A DNA stretch of 64,000 nucleotides from Pyxidicoccus caerfyrddinensis. GTDB taxonomy: Bacteria > Myxococcota > Myxococcia > Myxococcales > Myxococcaceae. Numbering within the stretch: position 1 is the stretch's first letter; each line of letters starts with the position of its first letter. The stretch is from contig NZ_JAAIYA010000036.1 of NCBI RefSeq assembly GCF_010894405.1, positions 1 through 64,000 of the forward strand, in the 5' to 3' direction. Positions 33,694 through 42,700 of the stretch are shown piece by piece. The notes beneath the pieces are model-generated. The model was not told the DNA's origin. It did not search any database and saw only the letters and a program-made list of their open reading frames with translations. A program made the position numbers and the translations under genes.

Positions 33694-34383
33694 CTAGCGC
33701 CCTCCCAGCGAGGGGCCTGGAGTGCTCCGCTCCCGCGCGGACAGGTAGGCCAGCACGAGGTTGGAGAGGGCCTCGGTGTCCGAGAGAATCTGTGCAATGC
33801 GCCGCTGGAAGTAGTTGTACGCGGCGACGGCGGGCAGGGCGACGCCGATGCCGATGGCGGTGGCCACCAGCGCCTCCGCGATGCTGCCCATCACCGCGTT
33901 CGACGCGACCTGGCTCGTGCGGCTGCCTCCCACCGCGCCCGCGCTCTGGCTGAGCTGCTCGAAGGCCAGGAGCACGCCGATGACGGTTCCAAACAGGCCG
34001 ATGAACGGCGCGTTGTTCCCCAGCGTGCCCAGGAAGGCCAGCCGGTTCTCCAGCGTCGAGCGCTCGAGGGCGAGCGCACCCTGCATGCTTTTCTCCGCCG
34101 CGGTCATCCCCTGGGGCGCGAGCCGCAGCCCCGCGCGGGCCACCATGGCACCCACGGAGGTGCGCTTCTCCAGCTGCGCCAGCGCGCGCGCGAAGTCGCC
34201 GGTGGCGAGCGTCTCCTCCAGCGACAGGGACAGCTCGCGGATGACGTCCTGCTTGCTGCGGAAGACGAGCCAGCGCTCGACGATGATGCCGAGGCTCACC
34301 AGCGAGAGGGCGAACAGGAGCCACAGCACCCAGTTGGCCCCCCACTGCACGAAGACATTCTTGATGACATCCACGATGGGCAT
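33694..34383 (-). CDS. exbB: ExbB/TolQ/MotA-type proton channel
   Basis: A 229-residue MotA/TolQ/ExbB protein with three membrane segments: WVLWLLFALSLVSLGIIVERW near the N-terminus, NNAPFIGLFGTVIGVLLAFEQL in the middle, and EALVATAIGIGVALPAVAAYNYF. The GLFGTVIGV and IGIGVALPA motifs are family hallmarks. ATG at 34383 precedes the first segment. The downstream exbD and tonB make this the dedicated energiser for the siderophore receptor rather than a flagellar motor gene. Confidence 0.9.
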   Translation of the reverse strand: MPIVDVIKNVFVQWGANWVLWLLFALSLVSLGIIVERWLVFRSKQDVIRELSLSLEETLATGDFARALAQLEKRTSVGAMVARAGLRLAPQGMTAAEKSMQGALALERSTLENRLAFLGTLGNNAPFIGLFGTVIGVLLAFEQLSQSAGAVGGSRTSQVASNAVMGSIAEALVATAIGIGVALPAVAAYNYFQRRIAQILSDTEALSNLVLAYLSARERSTPGPSLGGR

Positions 34384-34477
34384 CGACGTGTTCCTCTCAG
34401 TGGTGAGCGGGCTCTTTGCGGGCCGTGATGGTGGCGGGCGGCATGGCACCCGCCACGGAGTGCGGCTCGCGCCGTCT

Positions 34478-35707
34478 CTAGCGGAGCTGGAGGAAGGAGA
34501 AGACGAGGCCCTGCGTGCTCATGGCCACCGTGCCGTTCTGGCTCGACAGGTCGCGGAGGTTCGTCTGGCTCGAGCTGTTGGTGAACTCGGTGAACAGGGC
34601 CCGGTTGTCCGCGACGTTGAAGATGAAGGAGCTACCGGTGCTGGCCGGAAGTCCCGCCACCTTCGTGGCGACCAGCGTGTCGAACCGGAGCTGCCACCAG
34701 GTCCAGGCCTGGGCGCTCGCCACCACGCGGGGGGCCGTGCCCGGGGCGACGGTGTAGACACTCTCATCGAGGACGCGCAGGTACGCCGTCCCCGAGGGGC
34801 CGGGGAGCAGCGAGCCGGTGGCCGCGCCGCCCGTAAACGAGCTCAGCTCCCGGTAGAAGGTGCTGTCGAAGGACTGCGTCGCCGGGTCGAACTTCAGCAG
34901 GCAGGGCACGGGCGTTTCGCCGCCAACGACGCGGTACACCGCCGTGGCAAAGGCCTCGGTCGCCAGATACACCTTGCCGTCCGGAGCGAGGATGCCATCG
35001 CGCACGTAGCCGCAGTGGGTGTCGGTCACCAGCTTCACCGCGTCCGTCTTCGTGTCGACCACGATGACTCCGGCCTGCTTGACGACGCTGGTCGGGCCCG
35101 TGCGCCAGCCCACGGGCATGAGGACCAGGTCCCCGCTGCGCACCGGGTGCGTGGCGAAGGTCGTCGTCGCGCCCTCGATGGAGAGAGCCTCGACGGGCAC
35201 CGCCTTGGTCAACGTCATGTCGGAGGGGTTCCAGACGATGACCTGCGAGGTGCGGCCGTCGAAGTAGTAGGCCTTGGTGCTGGAGATGAACTGGAACTGG
35301 TTCTGGTACTCGCCAATGGTGGCGACGCCCTTTCCCGCGAAGCTCACGGTGGTCTTCTGCTCCAGCTTCCCGTTGCTGTTCAGGTCATAGCGGGTGACGT
35401 TGGCGCCCTCGCTGCTGCTGACGTACAGCGAGCCCGACTTCGCAATCCCGGAGCCGAGCGCGCGGCCGGGAATCTCGATGGCGTTCTCCAGCGACAGCGG
35501 CGCGGTGAGGTCCACCGTGTCCGTCACGACGATGTAGCTCTGCGACTCGTTGTCGGCGGAGACCTGCGCGACGACGGCGTACAGCGGCTTCGTCTCCGGA
35601 ATCTCGTCCGGCGGGTCGACCGGGTCGTCGCCACACGCGGCGAGCAGGGAGAGGGCGAGGGCCGTGGCCGTCAGGCGGGCGATGCGGAAGGGCGAGGCAG
35701 GCTTCAT
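34478..35707 (-). CDS. beta-propeller-like siderophore-locus lipoprotein (MxcI-like)
   Basis: A 409-residue lipoprotein. The signal peptide ends in a lipobox, LALSLLAACGDDP, with Cys near residue 23. The mature part has repeated short beta units (SYIVVTDTVDL, GSLYVSSSEGANVTRYDL, TSQVIVWNPSDMTL, GVIVVDTKTDAVKLV), typical of a beta-propeller. The family resembles DUF4374-type proteins; in Bacteroides one such lipoprotein (XusB) binds enterobactin. It lies 50 bases after the receptor gene and is probably a surface or periplasmic siderophore-binding partner. MxcI of the Stigmatella cluster may be its equivalent; I am not certain. Confidence 0.65.
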   Translation of the reverse strand: MKPASPFRIARLTATALALSLLAACGDDPVDPPDEIPETKPLYAVVAQVSADNESQSYIVVTDTVDLTAPLSLENAIEIPGRALGSGIAKSGSLYVSSSEGANVTRYDLNSNGKLEQKTTVSFAGKGVATIGEYQNQFQFISSTKAYYFDGRTSQVIVWNPSDMTLTKAVPVEALSIEGATTTFATHPVRSGDLVLMPVGWRTGPTSVVKQAGVIVVDTKTDAVKLVTDTHCGYVRDGILAPDGKVYLATEAFATAVYRVVGGETPVPCLLKFDPATQSFDSTFYRELSSFTGGAATGSLLPGPSGTAYLRVLDESVYTVAPGTAPRVVASAQAWTWWQLRFDTLVATKVAGLPASTGSSFIFNVADNRALFTEFTNSSSQTNLRDLSSQNGTVAMSTQGLVFSFLQLR

Positions 35708-35757
35708 TCGGGAGGTTCCTTTTTCAGGTGGGGGACTGCGTGGGGTGATGAGAGGGC

Positions 35758-38370
35758 TCAGAGCTCCGCGACCAGCTTGGCGGCGACGGTGCGTCCGGGA
35801 CGCTGCACGCCCAGGAAGTCGAAGGCGGAGGCGTTGGTGAGGTTCTGCACGTCCACCGTCCAGCTCAGCGTGGCGCGCGAGGTGCGGGTGACGTAGGTGA
35901 GCGCGAGGGAGTGCAGGAGCTGGGCGTCGATGGACTGCTTCGAACCGCCCTGGCCCAGCCGCTCCCACGCGCGGAAGAAGGAGTGGATGTAGCGCGTGTG
36001 CCAGCTCAGCGAGAGCTCGTCGCGGGGGCTGGCCACCTCCGTCCACTGGAGGCGCGCGCTGCCGTTGGCGAGCAGGTGCGGGCGGTTGGGGAGGCGCTGG
36101 CCCTCGAACTCCGCGAAGGGGCCCTCGGTGGAGGTGTTGCGGAAGTCCTGGAAGGTGGCGTTGCCGTCGAGCGCGAGCCACTGCCCCGGCGACGTCCACC
36201 CTGCCGCGCCGGAGACACCCAGGCTGCGGGCCTCGATGACGTTCTGGTACGTGAAGTAACCCTCGCGGCCCACCGGCTGGATGAAGTCGTCCACGAGGCG
36301 CGCGAAGCCGAGCACGCTGCCTCGGAACGTACCGGCCTTCGTCTCCGGCAGGAGGGCCGCCAGCTCCACGTTGACGTTGTGGCTGCGCTCGGGCCTGAGG
36401 AGGAGGTTGTCCCCGTAGAGGATGCCGTCTCCGAAGAGCTCATCCGGGCGGGGCAGGCGCGTGGCCCACTCGTAGGAGGCCTTCGCGGTGAGCACGTCGG
36501 AGACGCGGAACCGGAGGCTGTCTCCCACGCCGAGGTGATGGAGGTTCTGGTTCGCGGGTTGGAAGACCTTGCTCGGAAGCAGCAGGTCGGCGCGGGAGCG
36601 CTGGAGGTAGTCCTTGAGGAACGCGATGTTCTCCAGGCGTCCTTCGAGCGCGTCGTGCTCGTACTCGAGCCCGGTGACGAGCGAGAAGATGCTCCGGTCT
36701 CCGGTGAGCGGGTCGATTTCACCGCGCGCGCGCAGGGCCCGGTCCTCGCCGGAGCGGCCCACCCACGTGGGGGCGACGGCGAGGCGGAGCGCGTGGTTGG
36801 CGGCAGGCGTCCAGCCGGCGTTGAGGCGGGCGAAGCCGGTGTACTGCCGGACGTTGCGCTCGACGGCGCGGGATTCGATTTCCCCCGGCTGGGGAAGCTG
36901 CTGGACGCAGCGCCCGAACCAGTCGTACGCGCAGGTTCCGACGTCCGTGAACTGGCTGCGGCGGAAGACATAGCCGCCCACCGCGTCGGTGGTGACTCCC
37001 GAGCCGTGGACCTGCTCGTAGCGGAGCGTGGCGCCCGCGGAGTTGCTGCCGGAGTCCACGTCACCGTAGGGCGTGTCCATGGTGACGCCGTGCTGGAGCT
37101 CCTTGACCGTGGTGCTGGCGAAGGCGCGCAGTAGCAGGCGCCGGGCCCACGGGCGGTCCGCGAAGCCGGCCTCCACGGAGCCGCCGCCGGCACGGTACGC
37201 ATCGTGGAAGCGGGGGAGTGTCTTCGGAACGAGCCGGCCCAGCTCGTCGGGGACCTCGACGTCGACGCGGTAGTCGTTGGGCGTGGAGTCGTAGAAGCCC
37301 GTGGCGCGGACGAACAGCCCGCTCGGCTCATGCAGGTGCGAGCCGCTGAGCGTCAGCCGGTGGGTGTCGAAGGAGCCCAGCTCATAGGAGGCCGACGCCC
37401 GCGTCCCACGGACCTTCTCGCTGGTGACGAACTGGACCGCTCCGCCCAGCGCGTCCGCTCCGAAGCGGACGGGGACGACGCCCTGGTAGACTTCAATTCG
37501 CTGGACGAAGTTGACCGGGACGTTGGCGAACTCCGGGCCATAGCCGGCCAGCTCCAGCGGTACGCCGTCGATGAAGAAGCGGATCTGCTCGTTGGTGAAG
37601 CCCGCGAGCGAGAAGCGGGCACTGCTTCCGAGCCCGCCCACGCGACGCACGCCGATGCCTTCCGTGCGCGCCAGCACCTGGCCCAGGTCGGCGGCCTCGC
37701 GCTGGACCTGTCCCGTCTCGATGACCCGCACGGACTCGGCGGAGTTGCGCAGGCGCTGCGCCTCGGACTCGCCTTCGACGGTGACCTCGATGGCCTCAAC
37801 GCTCGCGGTGTCCGGAGCGGGCGCTGGCGTGGCGGGACTGCCGGCCGGCGAACGCTCGTCCACGGAGCCCTCGACAGGCGTGGCAACCGGCGCGGGCTCG
37901 CGCGGCGATACGGAGCCCTCACCCGGTGCGCCAGGCTCGGCCGCAGGCGGCAGGCGAAACTCGTAGCTGTAGGCGATGCGTGAGGGCGTGGGCACGCCGT
38001 TGCGCTTCGCGGGCTCGAAGCGGAAGCGGAGCGCTGCGTCGCGGGCCGCCTCGTCGAAGCCGTGTCCCACGGGCTCCAGCACCTCCGCCTCGGTGACGGT
38101 GCCCTGCTCGTCGAGCGTGAGCCGCAGGTGCACCGTGGCCTCCAGGTGATCCTGCTCCGCCTGCTCGGGGTAGGGCGCCTCGACGAACTCCAGGAGCTTC
38201 GGCGCTTCGATGGCGGGCGCTTGCGGCGCGGACGCGTCCGCCTGGGGCGCACCCGCGAGGACCGGGCTGGCAACGAGCAACCCTCCCAGCAACACGGTGG
38301 ATGCAAGCCCGTGCCGTGGCGCCCGGGCTCTCGCTCCCTTCGCTGACTCGAATGTGAAAATGGCTCTCAT
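35758..38370 (-). CDS. mxcH: TonB-dependent siderophore receptor with N-terminal TonB-C-like domain
   Basis: An 870-residue outer-membrane receptor. The signal peptide (LASTVLLGGLLVASPVLAG) ends near residue 39. Residues about 50-130 form a TonB C-terminal-like domain (TVHLRLTLDEQGTVTEAEVL, GHGFDEAARDAALRFRFEPA). A Pro/Ala-rich linker (130-180) leads to the plug (RVIETGQVQREAADLGQVLA, IRFFIDGVPLELAGYG, QFVTSEKVRGT) and a 22-strand-type barrel ending in AKLVAEL. It would import ferric myxochelin using the ExbB/ExbD/TonB genes downstream. A Fur-like box overlaps the ATG. A TonB-C unit fused ahead of the plug is unusual for classical receptors. Confidence 0.85.
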   Translation of the reverse strand: MRAIFTFESAKGARARAPRHGLASTVLLGGLLVASPVLAGAPQADASAPQAPAIEAPKLLEFVEAPYPEQAEQDHLEATVHLRLTLDEQGTVTEAEVLEPVGHGFDEAARDAALRFRFEPAKRNGVPTPSRIAYSYEFRLPPAAEPGAPGEGSVSPREPAPVATPVEGSVDERSPAGSPATPAPAPDTASVEAIEVTVEGESEAQRLRNSAESVRVIETGQVQREAADLGQVLARTEGIGVRRVGGLGSSARFSLAGFTNEQIRFFIDGVPLELAGYGPEFANVPVNFVQRIEVYQGVVPVRFGADALGGAVQFVTSEKVRGTRASASYELGSFDTHRLTLSGSHLHEPSGLFVRATGFYDSTPNDYRVDVEVPDELGRLVPKTLPRFHDAYRAGGGSVEAGFADRPWARRLLLRAFASTTVKELQHGVTMDTPYGDVDSGSNSAGATLRYEQVHGSGVTTDAVGGYVFRRSQFTDVGTCAYDWFGRCVQQLPQPGEIESRAVERNVRQYTGFARLNAGWTPAANHALRLAVAPTWVGRSGEDRALRARGEIDPLTGDRSIFSLVTGLEYEHDALEGRLENIAFLKDYLQRSRADLLLPSKVFQPANQNLHHLGVGDSLRFRVSDVLTAKASYEWATRLPRPDELFGDGILYGDNLLLRPERSHNVNVELAALLPETKAGTFRGSVLGFARLVDDFIQPVGREGYFTYQNVIEARSLGVSGAAGWTSPGQWLALDGNATFQDFRNTSTEGPFAEFEGQRLPNRPHLLANGSARLQWTEVASPRDELSLSWHTRYIHSFFRAWERLGQGGSKQSIDAQLLHSLALTYVTRTSRATLSWTVDVQNLTNASAFDFLGVQRPGRTVAAKLVAEL

Positions 38371-38374
38371 TCTC
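38351..38374 (-). promoter_or_regulatory. Fur-like box overlapping the receptor start codon
   Basis: On the minus strand GAGAATGAGAGCCATTTTCA matches the Fur consensus at most positions. The ATG of the receptor lies inside it. Either Fur binds over the start site of a near-leaderless transcript, or the real start is slightly downstream. Confidence 0.5.
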
Positions 38375-38408
38375 AACTTGAAGGCGTGAAGGGACGTGGT
38401 GTGGAAGC

Positions 38409-39773
38409 TCAAGCGGCGCGGGCGTGATGGGTGCGAGGAGCCTGGAGGGCCTCGGCCACCATGAAGCCGAGCTGGAGGGCCTGGGCTGCGTTGAGCCTCG
38501 GGTCGCAGTGCGTGTGGTAGCGGCTGGAGAGGTCGTCCTCCGTCACCGGCAGCGAGCCGCCGAGGCACTCGGTGACGTGCTGCCCGGTCATCTCCAAGTG
38601 CAGGCCGCCCGGGTGCACGCCCTCGGCGGCGGCGACCTCGAGGAAGGAGTGCACCTCCGAGAGAATGCGGTCGAAGGAGCGCGTCTTGTAGCCGTTGCCC
38701 GCCTTGTGCGTGTTGCCGTGCATCGGGTCGATGGACCAGATGACGGGCCGGCCGGCGCGGCGAGTGGCGGCCATCAGCCGGGGCAGGCAGTCAGCGACCT
38801 TGTCCGCGCCGAAGCGGCCGATGAGCGTGAGGCGTCCGGGGATGCCCTTGGGGTCGAGGACATCGATCATCCGCAGCAGGTCGTCCGGCTCCATCGTCGG
38901 GCCGCACTTGAGGCCGATGGGGTTCTGGATGCCGCGCATGAACTCCACGTGGCCGCCGTCGAGCTGGCGGGTGCGCTCGCCAATCCAGAGCATGTGCGCG
39001 GACGTGTCGAACCACTCACCCGAGCCGGGCTCGGCGCGAGTCAGCGCTTCCTCGTAGTTGAGGAGCAGGGCCTCGTGGCTGGTGAAGAAGTCCACCGGGC
39101 CCGACGCGGGCGGGTTCGCGTCGAGCGCGCTCATGAAGCACAGGGACTCGAAGATCTTGTCCGCCAGTCCCCGGTAGCGGTCGCCGTGGGGGTTGTTGGC
39201 GACGAAGTCGAGCGTCCACCGGTGCAGGTTGCACAGGTCCGTGTAGCCGCCCTGGGCGAAGGCGCGCACGAGGTTCAGCGTCGCGGAGGACTGGTGGTAG
39301 GCCATGACCAGGCGCCGGGGATCGGGCATCCGCTCCCGGGCGTCGAAGTCCATGCCGTTGATGATGTCGCCGCGGTAGCTGGGCAGGGTGACGCCGTCCC
39401 GCGTCTCCACGGGGCTGGAGCGCGGCTTGGCGAACTGCCCGGCGATGCGGCCCACCTTCACCACCGGCCGGCCTCCCGCGAAGGTGAGCACCACCGCCAT
39501 CTGGAGGATGAGCCGGAAGGTGTCGCGGATGTTGTCGGTGGTGAACTCCTTGAAGCTCTCCGCGCAGTCCCCGCCTTGCAGCAGGAAGGCCTTGCCCTCC
39601 GCGACGCGGGCCAGTTGCGTGGTGAGGCGGCGTGTGTCGGCCGCGAAGACGAGCGGCGGCAGGTGCGCGAGCTGCTCCTCGACGCGGGCGAGCGCGCGCA
39701 GGTCCGGATAGTCATCCGGAATGCACGTCACGGGCTTGCTCCGCCAGGAGCGTGGTGTCCAATCTCGGGTCAT
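38409..39773 (-). CDS. aroA_A5: class II (plant-type) DAHP synthase
   Basis: A 454-residue 3-deoxy-D-arabino-heptulosonate-7-phosphate synthase of the plant/mycobacterial class: LLQGGDCAESFKEF, VVKVGRIAGQFAKPRS, GLKCGPTMEPDDLLRM, WSIDPMHGNTHKAGNGYKTR and VTECLGG. Metal-binding Cys, His, Glu and Asp positions are present. It makes the first shikimate-pathway intermediate from PEP and erythrose-4-phosphate, feeding chorismate to the 2,3-dihydroxybenzoate genes. A class II enzyme (called aroA_A5) is known beside myxochelin genes of Stigmatella. Its ATG overlaps the mxcG stop (TGATG), so synthesis is coupled to the NRPS. Confidence 0.9.
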   Translation of the reverse strand: MTRDWTPRSWRSKPVTCIPDDYPDLRALARVEEQLAHLPPLVFAADTRRLTTQLARVAEGKAFLLQGGDCAESFKEFTTDNIRDTFRLILQMAVVLTFAGGRPVVKVGRIAGQFAKPRSSPVETRDGVTLPSYRGDIINGMDFDARERMPDPRRLVMAYHQSSATLNLVRAFAQGGYTDLCNLHRWTLDFVANNPHGDRYRGLADKIFESLCFMSALDANPPASGPVDFFTSHEALLLNYEEALTRAEPGSGEWFDTSAHMLWIGERTRQLDGGHVEFMRGIQNPIGLKCGPTMEPDDLLRMIDVLDPKGIPGRLTLIGRFGADKVADCLPRLMAATRRAGRPVIWSIDPMHGNTHKAGNGYKTRSFDRILSEVHSFLEVAAAEGVHPGGLHLEMTGQHVTECLGGSLPVTEDDLSSRYHTHCDPRLNAAQALQLGFMVAEALQAPRTHHARAA

Positions 39774-42700
39774 CACGGGAGGGCCGTTTCGGGTGAGGGC
39801 GGCGGAGGCAGGAGTCCCTGCGCGACGCAGAATTCGAGGTAGCGGTACAGCAGGGCGCGGTCCGCCGGAGGGCAGGTGATGTCGGTGCCGGCCAGCCCCT
39901 GGAGCACGCGCTCGCAGCGGATGGGGCCGAGACCGAAGGCGGGCTCGGATGAGCCCGAGCGCAGGTCGAAGAACGCCAGCGTGGCGCCATGTTCCGAGCT
40001 CCCCGCCCGCTCCGCGACGCGTGCGCGCCACGCCCCGACGGGGAGCAGCTCCACCGGGTAGCCGAAGTCGCGGACCCATTGGAACAGCTCGCCCAGCCGT
40101 ACCTCCGCCGTGGGCGTGAGGTTGAACACCTCGCCGGACCGGGCCACGCCCAACAGGTGCACGAGCGCGCGCGCGACGTAGTCCACCGGCGTCCACGTCT
40201 CGCCCACGTCCAGGAGGGGCAGCGCCCCCGCGGGGATGCCGGCCAGGAGGATGCGCCAGACCAGGTCCTGCGGATTCACCATGCCGCTGTCCGGTGCGCC
40301 CACGACGCGGCCCAGACGGTAGACAGCCACGGGCAGGCCGCGGGCTCCCGCCTGCTGGACCAGCCTCTCCGCCACCCACTTGCTCTGCTGGTAGCCATCG
40401 CGCAGGCCGGAGTGTGCGGGCACGAACTCCTCGGGGACTTCGGGAAGGAGATTCGCTGAAGGCGCCACGGCGAGCGTGGACACGTAGTGGAAGGGCTTGG
40501 GCCGGACGGCGGCGGCGAGGCGGAGCAGCTCGCGCGTGCCCCGCACGTTGACGGCCTGGAGGCTGCCGTACTCGCGCACGACGCTGACGACGGCGGCGTT
40601 GTGGAGGATGGCGTCGCACTCGGAGGCCAGGGCGTGGAACCGCGCCTCGCCGAGCCCCAGCCACGGCTGGGACAGGTCGGCCGGCAGCGCCAGCACCCGC
40701 TCGGTGAGGCCCGTCGTGGGAAGCCGCTGGGACGTGAGGGCGTCGCGAAGCCGCTCCATCGCCTGCGCCTCGTCGCGCGCTCGCACCAGGCAGACCACCC
40801 GGGCGTCCGTCCGCCGCAGGAGCTGCCCGAGCAGGTGGGCACCGACGAAGCCCGTTGCTCCGGTCAGGACCATCTGCCGCAGCCGTGCCGGCACCGCCAC
40901 GCGAGGAGCGAGCACGGGGACGATGTCCTCCGGCAGCGTCGCATCCGCGAGCATCGCGGCGGTGAGTCCTCCCGCGTCGGAGGCCACGTCGGCGCCGTGC
41001 TCCAGTGCACGTGCCAGTCCCTCGGCGGTGGGGTGCCGGAACACCGTGGCCACGGGCACCTCACGCCCCAGCTCGACGCTGAGCCGGTTGGCCACCTGGA
41101 TGCTCTGGAGCGACTGGCCACCCAGGTCGAAGAAGTCGTCCTTCGCGGACACACCGCTCACGCCCAGGACTTCCGCCCAGACTCGCAGCACCAGCTGCTC
41201 CAGTCCGGTGCCCGTCGAAGAAGTGGGAACCCGCTCCTCGGTGACGGGTGCGCGGCGCAGCTCCGCGCGGTCGATCTTCCCCGTGCTCGTCCTGGGCAGT
41301 CGCTCCAGGTGCACGAATGCTCCGGGCACCATGGGCGCGGGCAGCGCGGCCTGCACGTGCTGGCGAAGCTCCGATGGGGTGGGCGCGGGTGGCTCGGTGA
41401 CGAGGAACGCGCACAGCCGCCGCGAGCCCGAGGGCAGCACCTGGCCGACGACGGCCGCCTCTCGCACCCGGGGGTGGCTGAGGAGGGCGCTCTCGACTTC
41501 GGCCGGGTCGATCCGGTGCCCGCTGATCTTGAGCTCGTCGTCCACGCGGCCGACGAACACCAGGTGGCCGTCTTCCCGGAGCCGGGCCCGGTCGCCGGTG
41601 CGATAGGCGCGGGGACTGTCGGGCAGGGTGTCGAGCACGGTGAAGCGCGCGGCGGTCAGCTCCGCGCGCCCCAGGTAGCCTCGGGCCAGCCCGCCACCGA
41701 GCAGGTACAGCTCGCCTTCATCGCCTGGAGCGACGGGCTGCCCTCGCGAGTCGAGGAGCACCGCGCTCACGCCCGGGAGGGGACGGCCGATGGGGACCTC
41801 GTCGCTGGTGGAGCCCACCGCGTCCGTGCCGCTGAGCGTGGCGACGGTGGCCACCACCGTGGCCTCCGTGGGGCCGTAGGTGTTGAGCAGCTGCACCGCA
41901 GGACTGACGGTGGTGCGCCAGCGGGCGACGCGCTCGGGCAGCGCGGCCTCGCCGCCGATGATGACGGTGCGCAGGGAGGAGGGCAGCCGTGCCGAGCCCG
42001 TCGACACGCTGTAGGCCAGCTCGTGCCAGAAGGCGGTGGGCAGGTCGAGCACGGTGATGCCGTGCTCGGCGCATGCGTCGAGCAGCCTCGGCACCGACTG
42101 GAGCATCTCGTCCGTGCGCAGCACCAGCTTCGCGCCGGCGCACAGCGTGAGGAACAGCTCCTCGATGCTGGCGTCGAAGTGCAGCGGAGCGAACTGCAGC
42201 ACGCGGTCGTCGGAGCGCAGCCCGTAGCGGTGCGTCGCTCCCGCCACGAAGTGCGCCAGCGCGTCCCTGTCTATCTGCACGCCATTGGGCTGGCCCGTCG
42301 AGCCGGACGTGTAGATGACGTAGGCCAGCCGCGCCTCCTCGGCCCGCGCGCTCGAAGCAGGAGCGCCAGTCCGTCGGGTCACGACCCACTGGCCCGCGGC
42401 CAGCGGTCCGGCGCCGGGGACCAGGTCCTGACCGGCGGTGACCATCAGCTCGGGCGCGGCGTCGGCGAGGATGGCGGCGGTCCGCGAAGGAGGACCGAAT
42501 GGGTCCACGGGCAGGTAGCCCGCGCCCGAGAGGAGCACGCCCCAGGCGGCGACCACCGCGTCCAGCCCGCGCGGCAGCACCACCGCCACGGGCGAGTCCG
42601 GACGGACGCCTTCGGAGACGAGCCGGTCCGCCAGGACGCGCGCGGCCTGGAGCAGCTCGCGGTAGGTCATCCGGTAAGGGCCGTGCTCCACGGCCACCGC

